A DNA stretch of 14,584 nt, from assembly GCA_945883665.1 (NCBI GenBank), contig CAMCXV010000030.1, positions 1-14,584 on the forward strand, given 5' to 3'. This document shows positions 7,300 through 14,518 of the stretch, piece after piece (the stretch's first letter is position 1; each line of letters starts with the position of its first letter). This DNA is from Rickettsia typhi. Lineage in GTDB: Bacteria > Pseudomonadota > Alphaproteobacteria > Rickettsiales > Rickettsiaceae. The translations under genes and the position numbers were made by a program. The notes under the pieces were generated by a model, which was not told where the DNA came from, made no database searches, and saw nothing but the letters and a program-made list of their open reading frames with translations.

Positions 7300-8356
7300 G
7301 AAAAAAATAGCAGTAGTTCTGTTTAATCTTGGAGGACCAGACAGTCTTGATTCTGTTAAACCATTTCTTTTTAATTTGTTTTATGATAAATATATCATCA
7401 CTCTGCCTTCAATATTAAGATTTTTTATAGCAAAATTAATTTCTAGTAGAAGGGAAAAAACAGCCAGAGAGATTTATTCTAATACAGGGGGAAAATCACC
7501 TATTTTAGAAGAAACATTATTTCAAAAAGAAGCATTAAGTCAAGAATTGCTAAAAAATGAAGATGCAAACTTTGAAATATTTATTTGTATGCGTCATTGG
7601 CATCCAATGACTAAAGAAGTTGTTAAGGATATAGAAAAATATGATCCTGAAGAAATTATAATACTGCCTCTTTATCCTCAATTTTCAAATACAACAACGG
7701 CTTCTTCTCTGGAAGAATTTAATAATAATTTGAATAAAGATTTTTTAAAGAAAATAAAAGTAAAAACAATATGTTGTTACCCGATTGATCAAGATTTTAT
7801 CGATTCGCATGTAAAGTTAATTGAAGAAAAACTTGAAAATAATAGTGATTTAAGTAATTTTAGAATGCTATTCTCTGCTCATGGATTACCAGAGAAAATA
7901 GTAAAATCTGGCGATCCATATCAATGGCAAATAGAAGAAACAGTTTCAAAAATTATAACTAAATTAAAACTTAATTCTAAGTTTAAGAATATAGACTATA
8001 AGATAACTTATCAAAGTAGAGTGGGACCGTTAAAATGGCTTGAACCTAATACTGAAGACGAAATAAAAATAGCTGGGTCGATAAAAAAATCGTTAATAAT
8101 AGTTCCTGTTGCTTTTGTTTCCGAGCATGTTGAAACTCTAGTCGAGCTTGATATCGAATATAGAGAAATAGCAAGTAATTTGAATATCGAATATATTAGA
8201 ATCCCAACTTTAAGTACTAAAGAATTATTTATAAAGTCCTTAGTAAATATGATTTTAAAATTTGCAAAACAAAGCTCTAGCTGTTTATTGTCAAGTAATT
8301 TAGACAGAATATGTCCAGCTACTTACAGTAAATGTCTTTGTAAGGGGGGTAATTAG
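7277..8356 (+). CDS. hemH: Ferrochelatase, with a C-terminal [2Fe-2S]-type cysteine motif
   Basis: Ferrochelatase inserts Fe(II) into protoporphyrin IX to make protohaem. The 359-residue protein opens with AVVLFNLGGPDSL (12-24). It has the metal-binding histidine in FSAHGLPE (H202), TYQSRVGPLKW (244-254), and SEHVETLVELD (282-292) with the active-site glutamate region. The C-terminus is extended and cysteine-rich: C336, then C346-x6-C353-x-C355. That C-x6-C-x-C spacing matches the iron-sulfur ligands described in Caulobacter crescentus and Mycobacterium ferrochelatases. C166 or C167 (ICCYP) may be the fourth ligand. The ATG lies inside hemE, and the stop TAG directly touches the hemJ ATG. Confidence 0.96.
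   Translation: MSETIKNKKKIAVVLFNLGGPDSLDSVKPFLFNLFYDKYIITLPSILRFFIAKLISSRREKTAREIYSNTGGKSPILEETLFQKEALSQELLKNEDANFEIFICMRHWHPMTKEVVKDIEKYDPEEIIILPLYPQFSNTTTASSLEEFNNNLNKDFLKKIKVKTICCYPIDQDFIDSHVKLIEEKLENNSDLSNFRMLFSAHGLPEKIVKSGDPYQWQIEETVSKIITKLKLNSKFKNIDYKITYQSRVGPLKWLEPNTEDEIKIAGSIKKSLIIVPVAFVSEHVETLVELDIEYREIASNLNIEYIRIPTLSTKELFIKSLVNMILKFAKQSSSCLLSSNLDRICPATYSKCLCKGGN
8342..8349 (+). promoter_or_regulatory. Strong ribosome binding site for hemJ inside the hemH end
   Basis: AAGGGGGG ends seven bases before the hemJ ATG and is the strongest purine Shine-Dalgarno in the window. It forms the last codons of hemH (CKGGN), so hemH and hemJ share sequence at the junction. Confidence 0.6.
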
Positions 8357-8794
8357 ATGGAAAAATATTTTCTGTGGTATAAAGCTATTCATGTTATAGC
8401 TGTTATTTCTTGGATGGCAGCTATGTTTTATATGCCAAGATTATTTGTTTATCATAGCAAGCCGAATATAACGAAAGAAATGGATGAAACCTTTAAATTG
8501 ATGGAAAAAAGGTTACTCAGAATAATAATGACGCCAGCAATGATTATTACCTATATTTTTGGTTTTTTGGTAGCATATATATACGGTTTTGTAGCACTTG
8601 GTATTTGGTTTCATGTAAAAATGGGAGCTGTTCTAGTTCTTACTGTTTTACATGGAATGCAAGCAAAATATGTAAAAGAATTTGCTAATGGTAAAAATAA
8701 ACATTCAGAAAAATTTTATAGGATTATTAATGAAGTGCCAGTAATATTTATGATAATAGCTGTAATTATGGTCATAGTAAAACCCTTTGAATAA
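8357..8794 (+). CDS. hemJ: Protoporphyrinogen IX oxidase, HemJ type
   Basis: HemJ is an integral membrane protein that oxidises protoporphyrinogen IX to protoporphyrin IX, the substrate of the ferrochelatase encoded just upstream. Length is 145 residues (family about 140-150) with four hydrophobic segments at about 6-25, 58-78, 84-100 and 126-142. The family pattern W-x-K-x-x-H (7-12), SWMAAMFYMPRLFVYH (18-33, with R28 and H33), WFHVKMG (84-90, H86 and K88) and the NEVP turn (125-128) are visible. H12 and the WFHVK lysine belong to residues shown important in other HemJ proteins. The start directly abuts the hemH stop, which makes hemE-hemH-hemJ one transcription unit. Confidence 0.93.
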   Translation: MEKYFLWYKAIHVIAVISWMAAMFYMPRLFVYHSKPNITKEMDETFKLMEKRLLRIIMTPAMIITYIFGFLVAYIYGFVALGIWFHVKMGAVLVLTVLHGMQAKYVKEFANGKNKHSEKFYRIINEVPVIFMIIAVIMVIVKPFE

Positions 8795-8813
8795 ACAAAA
8801 AATAATTTCAATA

Positions 8814-8842
8814 TTTACTTAAGTATGAATATGTATTATAAT
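8814..8842 (+). promoter_or_regulatory. Sigma-70-type promoter for def
   Basis: TTTACT (8814-8819) and TATAAT (8837-8842) are separated by exactly 17 bases in the 80-base gap between hemJ and def. The -10 is perfect and the -35 matches four of six positions. Transcription would begin near 8849, leaving a leader of about 25 bases. Confidence 0.5.
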
Positions 8843-8874
8843 AAAATTAATTTTAGTTAAATATTTAAGACTCC

Positions 8875-9399
8875 ATGGCTATTTTAGAAATTATTACAGC
8901 ACCTGATTCTGTTTTAAGAAAAAAGGCTAATTCTGTTGATTTGGTTGATGATAGCATCAGAAAAATCATGGATAATATGCTTGAAACTATGTATCATGAC
9001 AAAGGAGTTGGTCTTGCTGCTAATCAAGTAGGTATTTTGAAAAGAATTGTTGTGATTGACCTACAAGATGATGATGATGTAGAAAGAGCCGAAAATTTTT
9101 ATCCATTATTTATGGCAAATCCTACAATAGTTAATTGTTCCGATGAAATGTTAGAAGCAACAGAAGGTTGTCTTTCTGTTCCAGATCAAAAAATAGATGT
9201 TTTGCGTCATGCTTCTGTTAAAATTAGATATCTAGATTATAATAATAAAGAACAAGAGTTAGAAGCTAGTGATTGGCTTGCAAGAGCAATTCAGCATGAG
9301 ATTGATCATTTGGATGGAAAATTACTTTTAGATTATTTATCTAATTTAAAAAGAAATGTAGCCATTCGTAAACTAACAAAGTTAAAAAAACTTGTCTGA
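8875..9399 (+). CDS. def: Peptide deformylase
   Basis: This metalloenzyme removes the formyl group from the N-terminal methionine of new proteins. At 174 residues all three family motifs are intact: GVGLAANQVG (44-53), EGCLSVP (97-103) and QHEIDHLDG (140-148). The metal ligands are C99, H141 and H145, with E142 as the catalytic acid/base. The acidic insertion DLQDDDDVERAENF (62-75) is also found, in varied form, in Rickettsia deformylases as I remember them. In many bacteria def is followed by fmt (Met-tRNA formyltransferase). That partner is absent here, and a TPR-protein gene follows after 137 bases. Confidence 0.97.
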   Translation: MAILEIITAPDSVLRKKANSVDLVDDSIRKIMDNMLETMYHDKGVGLAANQVGILKRIVVIDLQDDDDVERAENFYPLFMANPTIVNCSDEMLEATEGCLSVPDQKIDVLRHASVKIRYLDYNNKEQELEASDWLARAIQHEIDHLDGKLLLDYLSNLKRNVAIRKLTKLKKLV

Positions 9400-9536
9400 T
9401 TAAAATATGAACATTCTAAAGATTTGATCCGATAGAAAAATTCTTAGCTAATATGCATCATCAATTGTTGAAAAAATCTATATGATATCTACATCTATTT
9501 ATACCAAAAAAAATTCAACATAATTAAAGGCCTAAA

Positions 9537-11513
9537 ATGAGCTTAATAGAGAAAACAATAATTGATGAAGGTAAAAAATTTCTTGAAGCTGATAATCCTT
9601 TAAAGGCTATAGAGTGTTTTGATGAAGCCATAGATGAGTTCAAGAAATCTGGTATAGACCAAGTTTATTATTATAAAGGAATTGCTCTATCTGCTTCTGG
9701 CAATAATATTGAAGCAGCCAAGTGCTTTTATCAGTATATCTTGATGTCGCATGAAGATGCTGAGAAGTGTTTGAGTAATGGCAATAATTTATTTGATAAA
9801 AATCTCATAAAAGCTGCAATAATTTTCTATGATGAAGCGATTAATCTCAATCAATCTCTTGAAGAAGCTCACTATCGTAAAGGTTTAGCTCTATCTGCTT
9901 CTAATGAATACAGCAATGCAATTGTTTGTTTTGAAAAAGCAATAAGTCTTAACCCAAACTATGCAGAAGCCTATTGCGAAAAAGGCATAGCTATGTATTA
10001 TTTAAATATAAATAATAGCAAGCAAGCTAACTCAAAAATAATGTCCTGCTTTGATAAAGCAATAGAGATCGAACCTAAATATGCAGAGGCTTACAATTAT
10101 AAAGGTCTTGCTTTTCATGCAATGAACAAGTACGAAGATGCTATTAAGTGCTATGATGTATCGATCAATTATGGTTATTGGACGGCTCATTATAATAGAG
10201 GTATTATTTTTGCTGCAACTAATCGTTATGATGATGCTATTTATGATTTTGATAGAGTGATTCAGCTAGAGCGTTCAAAACTAATAATTGATAGAGCGAT
10301 CGAAGAAAAACTTCGCTTATATAAAATACTAGGTAAACCAACAGACAATCTGTGCAATGATGAGCAAAAGCATGCTCGAAAAGAAAAAAATGTTCCAGAT
10401 ATGCTTTTTAGTCAAAAGGATATTGAAGCGCCACCAATACTTTCAATCAAAAGAGCTTTTGAATTATCCCATATACACTTTATGACAGCGCAAAATAATT
10501 TGTCGCCTCCAATTGGAAATCGTATAATTATTGGTGGAATTGGAGGCTCTATTTATTCTTTAGTTCTTAGTCTAGAGCTTTTCCTTAAGGGGTGTAGGCT
10601 ATACTACGATGACGAATGGATATTATCTCACGACATAAAAAAACTAACAGATGGTTTATTGGAAGCGTCAAATAATAGCAAGAATTATAAATTACAATTA
10701 AACAAAGATACTCTTGATGAGATTAAAGAGCTGACGAATCTAGAAGTAAGATATAACACTTCAGAAGTTGGCACAAAATACATAGATTCATGGTATCAAA
10801 TAGTTATGGAAATATTACTTCAAGCACCAAAATATTTATATGAAGTATTTATGACTCAGTTTAAATATGGCATAAAAAATCCTTATGGCATTGATTTGCA
10901 ACTATTAAAACTAGAACATTATAACGATTTGAATAACTTATATGATAAGTTGTGTAGTAAGGATGGCTGCACTGTTTTTGTTAAAAAAATCAAACAAAGC
11001 AAAGACAATGAACTCACATTGCTTAAGTTTATCAATTATATCATAAATCAAGAGCTTATAGATATATTGGACATAAAGAATAAAAATGATGTTATAGAAC
11101 TGAAGTGCAAAGACAGTAGTGATTGTGAGTATATTATCAATATACAAAATTTCAAAACAAAGAAGAATTACAAGGGGGCTCTTGAATTTATTGAGCAACG
11201 GGAATTTAATTCTTATGCAAAAAAGACTATTTTTATTTTTATTGCAAATTGTATCCTTTTTCCTGATGATGATAACTATCTCATAGTTAATCAGACCAAA
11301 AATAGCTGTGATTATATATCGTTAGAATTACCTAAATTGACCAGTAACGTAGAAATAGAAACATTAGATTCTAGCTGGTTTCGCTTAGATTCTAGCTGGT
11401 TTCGCTTGAAATTTTCTCCTTTTACACCCACATCAGAATCAAATATAATCCAAGCAATGAAAAATATTTATAAAATAATATCAATTCCCTGTATAGAAGA
11501 TACTATAAAATAA
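9537..11513 (+). CDS. TPR protein with a HEPN-like segment (658 aa), function unknown
   Basis: The first 245 residues are tetratricopeptide repeats. Units with the canonical spacing are visible around 23-56 (PLKAIECFDEAI), 92-122, 124-157 (NAIVCFEKAISLNP), 166-198 (CFDKAIEIEP) and 200-245 (DAIKCYDVSI). TPRs form scaffolds for protein-protein contacts. A linker follows, then about 310-380 contains SLVLSLELFLKG (341-352) and SHDIKKL (364-370). That E-x-x-x-K-...-H-D-x-x-x-L pattern resembles HEPN helical domains. I see no Rx4-6H motif of the ribonuclease HEPN type, so catalysis is not supported. The region 380-658 is unrecognised, without membrane segments or a signal peptide. LDSSWFR is duplicated at 610-623. 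TPR proteins are expanded in several Rickettsiales, where host interaction is often proposed; that role is inference here. Confidence 0.85.
   Translation: MSLIEKTIIDEGKKFLEADNPLKAIECFDEAIDEFKKSGIDQVYYYKGIALSASGNNIEAAKCFYQYILMSHEDAEKCLSNGNNLFDKNLIKAAIIFYDEAINLNQSLEEAHYRKGLALSASNEYSNAIVCFEKAISLNPNYAEAYCEKGIAMYYLNINNSKQANSKIMSCFDKAIEIEPKYAEAYNYKGLAFHAMNKYEDAIKCYDVSINYGYWTAHYNRGIIFAATNRYDDAIYDFDRVIQLERSKLIIDRAIEEKLRLYKILGKPTDNLCNDEQKHARKEKNVPDMLFSQKDIEAPPILSIKRAFELSHIHFMTAQNNLSPPIGNRIIIGGIGGSIYSLVLSLELFLKGCRLYYDDEWILSHDIKKLTDGLLEASNNSKNYKLQLNKDTLDEIKELTNLEVRYNTSEVGTKYIDSWYQIVMEILLQAPKYLYEVFMTQFKYGIKNPYGIDLQLLKLEHYNDLNNLYDKLCSKDGCTVFVKKIKQSKDNELTLLKFINYIINQELIDILDIKNKNDVIELKCKDSSDCEYIINIQNFKTKKNYKGALEFIEQREFNSYAKKTIFIFIANCILFPDDDNYLIVNQTKNSCDYISLELPKLTSNVEIETLDSSWFRLDSSWFRLKFSPFTPTSESNIIQAMKNIYKIISIPCIEDTIK
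11364..11405 (+). repeat. Perfect 21-bp tandem duplication inside the TPR gene
   Basis: Positions 11364-11384 and 11385-11405 are identical 21-base units, so seven codons (LDSSWFR) are repeated in frame with no mismatch. A third copy begins only with TT before diverging. Perfect identity at synonymous sites points to a recent replication-slippage event. Confidence 0.9.
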
Positions 11514-11585
11514 GATAAAGACAAATTATAAAATTAGAAGAAAAATAGAAAACTTCTTCGCTATCTTTAAGGAAAAAAACGTCTG

Positions 11586-11628
11586 GTCTTAAGATATAAA
11601 AAATAAGACTTATCTTTTCTTTCTTTTG
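11586..11628 (+). terminator. Candidate terminator after the TPR gene
   Basis: GTCTTA (11586-11591) and TAAGAC (11604-11609) are inverted around a 12-base A-rich loop. A pyrimidine-rich run follows (TTATCTTTTCTTTCTTTT). The gap 11514-11672 also has GAAGAA/TTCTTC arms at 11537-11559. Both stems are short and A/T-rich. The gap separates two convergent genes and I see no gene in it. Confidence 0.3.
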
Positions 11629-11672
11629 CTCATTAGCAGCTATTAAGTAAGCATAACCTTTATTAACAGTCG

Positions 11673-13523
11673 CTATTTTCTTATCGAATTATAGATAATT
11701 GTTGCTAGATCTTTTTTTATCCCTTCCACTCTAGTTAACTCGTCAATAGTTGCGTCACTAACAGCAGCAAAAGATCCAAAATAACTTAGCAAAGATTTCT
11801 TACGAACCTCTCCTATTCCAGGAATATTGTCTAAAGATGAAATTTTCATCGCAATTGAACGTTTTTTACGATGATTTTTTATAGCAAAATTATGTGCCTC
11901 ATCTCGTAAAATCTGCAGATATTTCATTACAGGTAGATTTTTATCTAATGTGAATAGTTCGTAATTTGGTCTATGAAATTGCTCTCTACCGCTATTTCTT
12001 TCTATACCTTTAGACATACAGACAAAAGGAATATTCAAATTAAATTTTTGTAAAACTTGCTGAACAACACTCATATGCCCTTTCCCTCCATCTATGATCA
12101 TTAAATCTGGTAGTCGGTGAGGTTCTTTTTGTAGTTTATTAATTTTTCTAGTTAAAACCTCTCTAAGCATTGAATAATCATCTCCGCCTAGGGCATTTTT
12201 TTCCTGCTCTTTAATCGTAAATAATCGATATTCTTTTTTCTCAAAACCATTTTTACCAGCAACAATCATTGCACCAATAGCAAATGATCCCTGTATATGG
12301 CTGTTATCATAAACTTCAATACGATTTGGTATGGATGGTAAATTAAATATTTTTTGTATCTCTTCTAGTGCATGACTATTTTTAGCTGAGCTTTTAATAT
12401 ATTGTTCCAAAGCAATTTTAGCATTTTCTAAGGCAATTTGCATAAGACGTTCAACTGGTCCAGATTTTTTTGGGCTCATTATTTTAACATTGACGCCATG
12501 TAAATCCTTTAATGCTTTTGAAAAAATAGTAGCATCGCTGATAGAATGGCTTAGAACTATATTTTCAGGAGGGATTTTATCATGGTATAGCTGAATAATA
12601 AAAGCTTTTAATATTTCTGGAATAGTGCTATTTTCTGTATGTTCTGGAAAATAAGCGTGATTTCCACAGGCACGTCCTGCTCTATATATATAAAGCTCAA
12701 CGCAATATTCTTCGTTAATATTTGTTATAGCAATTAAATCGGTATTTTTTGTAAGACCAGTACCTTCAGCTTTTAATTGTATATAGCTTATTGCTTTTAT
12801 GCGATCACGCATTTCTGCTGCCTTTTCAAATTTTAGTGCATCACTGAATAGTTGCATTTTTTGAACAAGAAAATTTTGTAAAGATTGATTTTTACCTGAT
12901 AAAAAAGTTTTTATTTGATCCACTAATTCATCGTAATTTTCTTTTGATATTTTGCCAGTACATGGAGCATAGCATCTGTTGATTTGATATTGAAGACATG
13001 GTCTTTTTCTGGAAGAAAAATACATATCAGAACATGATCTTAATTTAAATATTTTTTGTAATTCTAACAATGTAACTTCAACATGCTTTACAGAAGCAAA
13101 TGGACCAAAAAACTTCCCATCTTTAAGTTCTGCACCCCTATATTTTAATAATTGTGGAAAATCGTGATCTAGGCGTAACTTGATATAAGGGAAAGACTTA
13201 TCATCTTTTAGTAAAATATTAAATTTAGGCTTAAATTTTTTAATTAATTGCCCCTCAAGTAGTAAAGCAGAAGATTCCGATTCTGTTATAGAATATTCTA
13301 AATAACAAGTCAGTGAAATCATAATTAAGGTTTTGCCTTCAAGATCACCAGTATATTGTTTGAGACGATTTTTAAGATTCTTTGATTTGCCGATATAAAT
13401 AACTCTCTTATCCACATCCAGCATACGATATATACCAGGGCAATCAGGCATATCTTCTATATGAGATTTTATAAGTTCTTTACCAGACAATATATTATTT
13501 AAATTTTTTTGGTATTGGGTCAT
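11673..13523 (-). CDS. uvrC: Excinuclease ABC subunit C
   Basis: UvrC makes both incisions flanking DNA damage in nucleotide excision repair, after UvrA and UvrB. Numbering from the ATG at 13523 (616 aa), a GIY-YIG nuclease domain begins at CPGIYRM (28-34) and IYIGKSKNLKNR (42-53). A UVR domain (FEKAAEMRDRIKAI, 232-245) binds UvrB. The RNase H-like nuclease has EVYDNSHIQG (403-412) and IIDGGKGH (476-483), and helix-hairpin-helix motifs close the protein (NIPGIGEVRKKSLL, VEGIKKD). Cysteines at 164, 176, 184 and 188 have the 12-8-4 spacing of the E. coli UvrC [4Fe-4S] cluster. The frame is open back to a TTG at 13538 and another ATG at 13532. The ATG at 13523 is preferred because GGTGG lies just before it. 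The start overlaps yidD by 29 bases. Confidence 0.96.
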   Translation of the reverse strand: MTQYQKNLNNILSGKELIKSHIEDMPDCPGIYRMLDVDKRVIYIGKSKNLKNRLKQYTGDLEGKTLIMISLTCYLEYSITESESSALLLEGQLIKKFKPKFNILLKDDKSFPYIKLRLDHDFPQLLKYRGAELKDGKFFGPFASVKHVEVTLLELQKIFKLRSCSDMYFSSRKRPCLQYQINRCYAPCTGKISKENYDELVDQIKTFLSGKNQSLQNFLVQKMQLFSDALKFEKAAEMRDRIKAISYIQLKAEGTGLTKNTDLIAITNINEEYCVELYIYRAGRACGNHAYFPEHTENSTIPEILKAFIIQLYHDKIPPENIVLSHSISDATIFSKALKDLHGVNVKIMSPKKSGPVERLMQIALENAKIALEQYIKSSAKNSHALEEIQKIFNLPSIPNRIEVYDNSHIQGSFAIGAMIVAGKNGFEKKEYRLFTIKEQEKNALGGDDYSMLREVLTRKINKLQKEPHRLPDLMIIDGGKGHMSVVQQVLQKFNLNIPFVCMSKGIERNSGREQFHRPNYELFTLDKNLPVMKYLQILRDEAHNFAIKNHRKKRSIAMKISSLDNIPGIGEVRKKSLLSYFGSFAAVSDATIDELTRVEGIKKDLATIIYNSIRK

Positions 13524-13716
13524 AGCCACCATCAGCAAAAGGATGACATTTTAAAAGCCTTCTAACGGCTAAAAACAATCCTTTTACTGTACCATAAGTA
13601 CTGATTGATTGATAGGCATATTCAGAACAAGTTGGCTGAAATCGACAATTTTTACCAAGCCAAGGTGATATAAAAAATCGATAAAATTTAATCAGTAATA
13701 ATAGAGCATGTTTCAT
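13495..13716 (-). CDS. yidD: Membrane protein insertion efficiency factor YidD
   Basis: YidD is a small peripheral inner-membrane protein that assists YidC-dependent insertion of membrane proteins. The 73 residues include an amphipathic N-terminal helix (LLLLIKFYRFFISPWLG), then CRFQPTCSEYA (24-34) and KCHPFADGGYDPIP (56-69), all diagnostic. Length and the three cysteines (C24, C30, C57) are normal. In many bacteria it sits in the rpmH-rnpA-yidD-yidC cluster. Here it is separated from those genes and instead overlaps the start of uvrC. The ATG at 13716 has no obvious Shine-Dalgarno. It lies 56 bases after the rhodanese gene and may be read from the same transcript. Confidence 0.95.
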   Translation of the reverse strand: MKHALLLLIKFYRFFISPWLGKNCRFQPTCSEYAYQSISTYGTVKGLFLAVRRLLKCHPFADGGYDPIPKKFK

Positions 13717-13772
13717 GATAATATTAATTATGGAGAATAAAAATAAAACCTAAAAAACTTTATAATTGAGTC

Positions 13773-14105
13773 TTAATTTTTAGATTTTACAGAAAAACCA
13801 GAAGAAGACCAGTTATAAATTCCCCCTTCTAAGTTCCAAATATTTTCTTTAAACCCATCATTTTCAAGAGATTGACAACCAATCATGGATCTAATTCCAG
13901 ACTTGCATTGTAAAACTATTTTCTTTTTTTTTAAATCAGGAATTTCATCTATCTTGGTAAGAAGCTGAGATAATGGTATATTAATGGCTTTTTCAATATA
14001 AGATTCATCATATTCGAACGGCTCTCTTACATCAATAAGTATAGCTTCTTCATTATCTATCCAAGATTTTAATGTTTTTGGATCTAGTGTTTTAATTTTA
14101 CTCAA
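13773..14105 (-). CDS. Single-domain rhodanese-like sulfurtransferase
   Basis: This 110-residue protein is one rhodanese domain. Such proteins carry a persulfide on a loop cysteine and pass sulfur to acceptors. The signature LIDVREPFEYDESYI (23-37) and INIPLSQL (41-48) are followed by the active-site loop QCKSGIRS (66-73), with C67 as the presumed persulfide cysteine. The six-residue CKSGIR loop suits sulfurtransferase activity rather than the longer phosphatase-type loop. There is no signal peptide, so it is cytosolic. The start codon is TTG at 14105, chosen because GAGG (14110-14113) lies four bases upstream. The gene begins 24 bases after gapR ends, so both are probably one operon. The physiological substrate is unknown. 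Confidence 0.9.
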   Translation of the reverse strand: MSKIKTLDPKTLKSWIDNEEAILIDVREPFEYDESYIEKAINIPLSQLLTKIDEIPDLKKKKIVLQCKSGIRSMIGCQSLENDGFKENIWNLEGGIYNWSSSGFSVKSKN

Positions 14106-14129
14106 ATTACCTCGTATATAATTAAATTA

Positions 14130-14366
14130 TTAAAATTCCAAAGCTTGTCTGTAAAGTTCCAATATAGCTTCTTGTTCAGCTAATTTATTTTTATCAAGCT
14201 TTCTTAATTGAACTACCTTCTTCATTGTTTTTACATCAAATCCATTAGCCTTAGCTTCGTCAAAAACTTGTTTAATGTCATCTAACAATATTGTTTTATC
14301 AGCTTCTAATCTTTCAACTCTAATAATATACTGTTTTAATTGTTCTTTTGCTACTATCTCAGACAT
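14130..14366 (-). CDS. gapR: GapR, nucleoid-associated DNA-binding protein (DUF2312/UPF0335)
   Basis: The 78 residues match the alphaproteobacterial DUF2312 family in length and pattern: EQLKQYIIRVERLEADK (8-24), DIKQVFDEAKANGFD (30-44), VKTMKKVVQLRKLD (45-58) and the terminal EAILELYRQAL. In Caulobacter crescentus this protein, GapR, forms a clamp on overtwisted A/T-rich DNA ahead of replication and transcription and helps the topoisomerases. It is largely coiled-coil helix with basic clusters (KTMKK, LRKLDKNK). A possible promoter upstream on the - strand is TTGATA (14417-14422) with a weak CATAAA (14394-14399). AAGG precedes the ATG by about eight bases. It heads the gapR-rhodanese-yidD-uvrC run. 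Confidence 0.93.
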   Translation of the reverse strand: MSEIVAKEQLKQYIIRVERLEADKTILLDDIKQVFDEAKANGFDVKTMKKVVQLRKLDKNKLAEQEAILELYRQALEF

Positions 14367-14438
14367 AAAATAACCTTTTTTATTGTAAAATAATTTATGC
14401 TTTTATAGATATATTTTATCAAAAACACTAGCTTTAAC

Positions 14439-14509
14439 CCGCATAGCGGAAATCTCGGGAGCTTGCTCCCGAGCTGGATAGCGTTATAATAGGCGTTAGC
14501 CTATTATAA
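14439..14509. repeat. Triple-hairpin palindromic element
   Basis: Three consecutive perfect inverted repeats occur in 71 bases. They are CCGC-ATA-GCGG (14439-14449), CTCGGGAGC-TT-GCTCCCGAG (14454-14473) and TTATAATAGGC-GTTA-GCCTATTATAA (14484-14509). The element is clearly richer in G+C than the flanks. It lies between the end of the partial gene at the right edge and gapR. It may act as a terminator or mRNA-end structure for the edge gene, but its layout looks more like a dispersed palindromic repeat of the kind common in Rickettsiales. Whether other copies exist cannot be seen here. Confidence 0.7.
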
Positions 14510-14518
14510 AAAATCTTA

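Noticed and set aside
10938..11198. 86-codon - strand frame inside the TPR gene
   Set aside because: Hydrophobic-looking shadow of an A/T-rich coding strand; no family signature.
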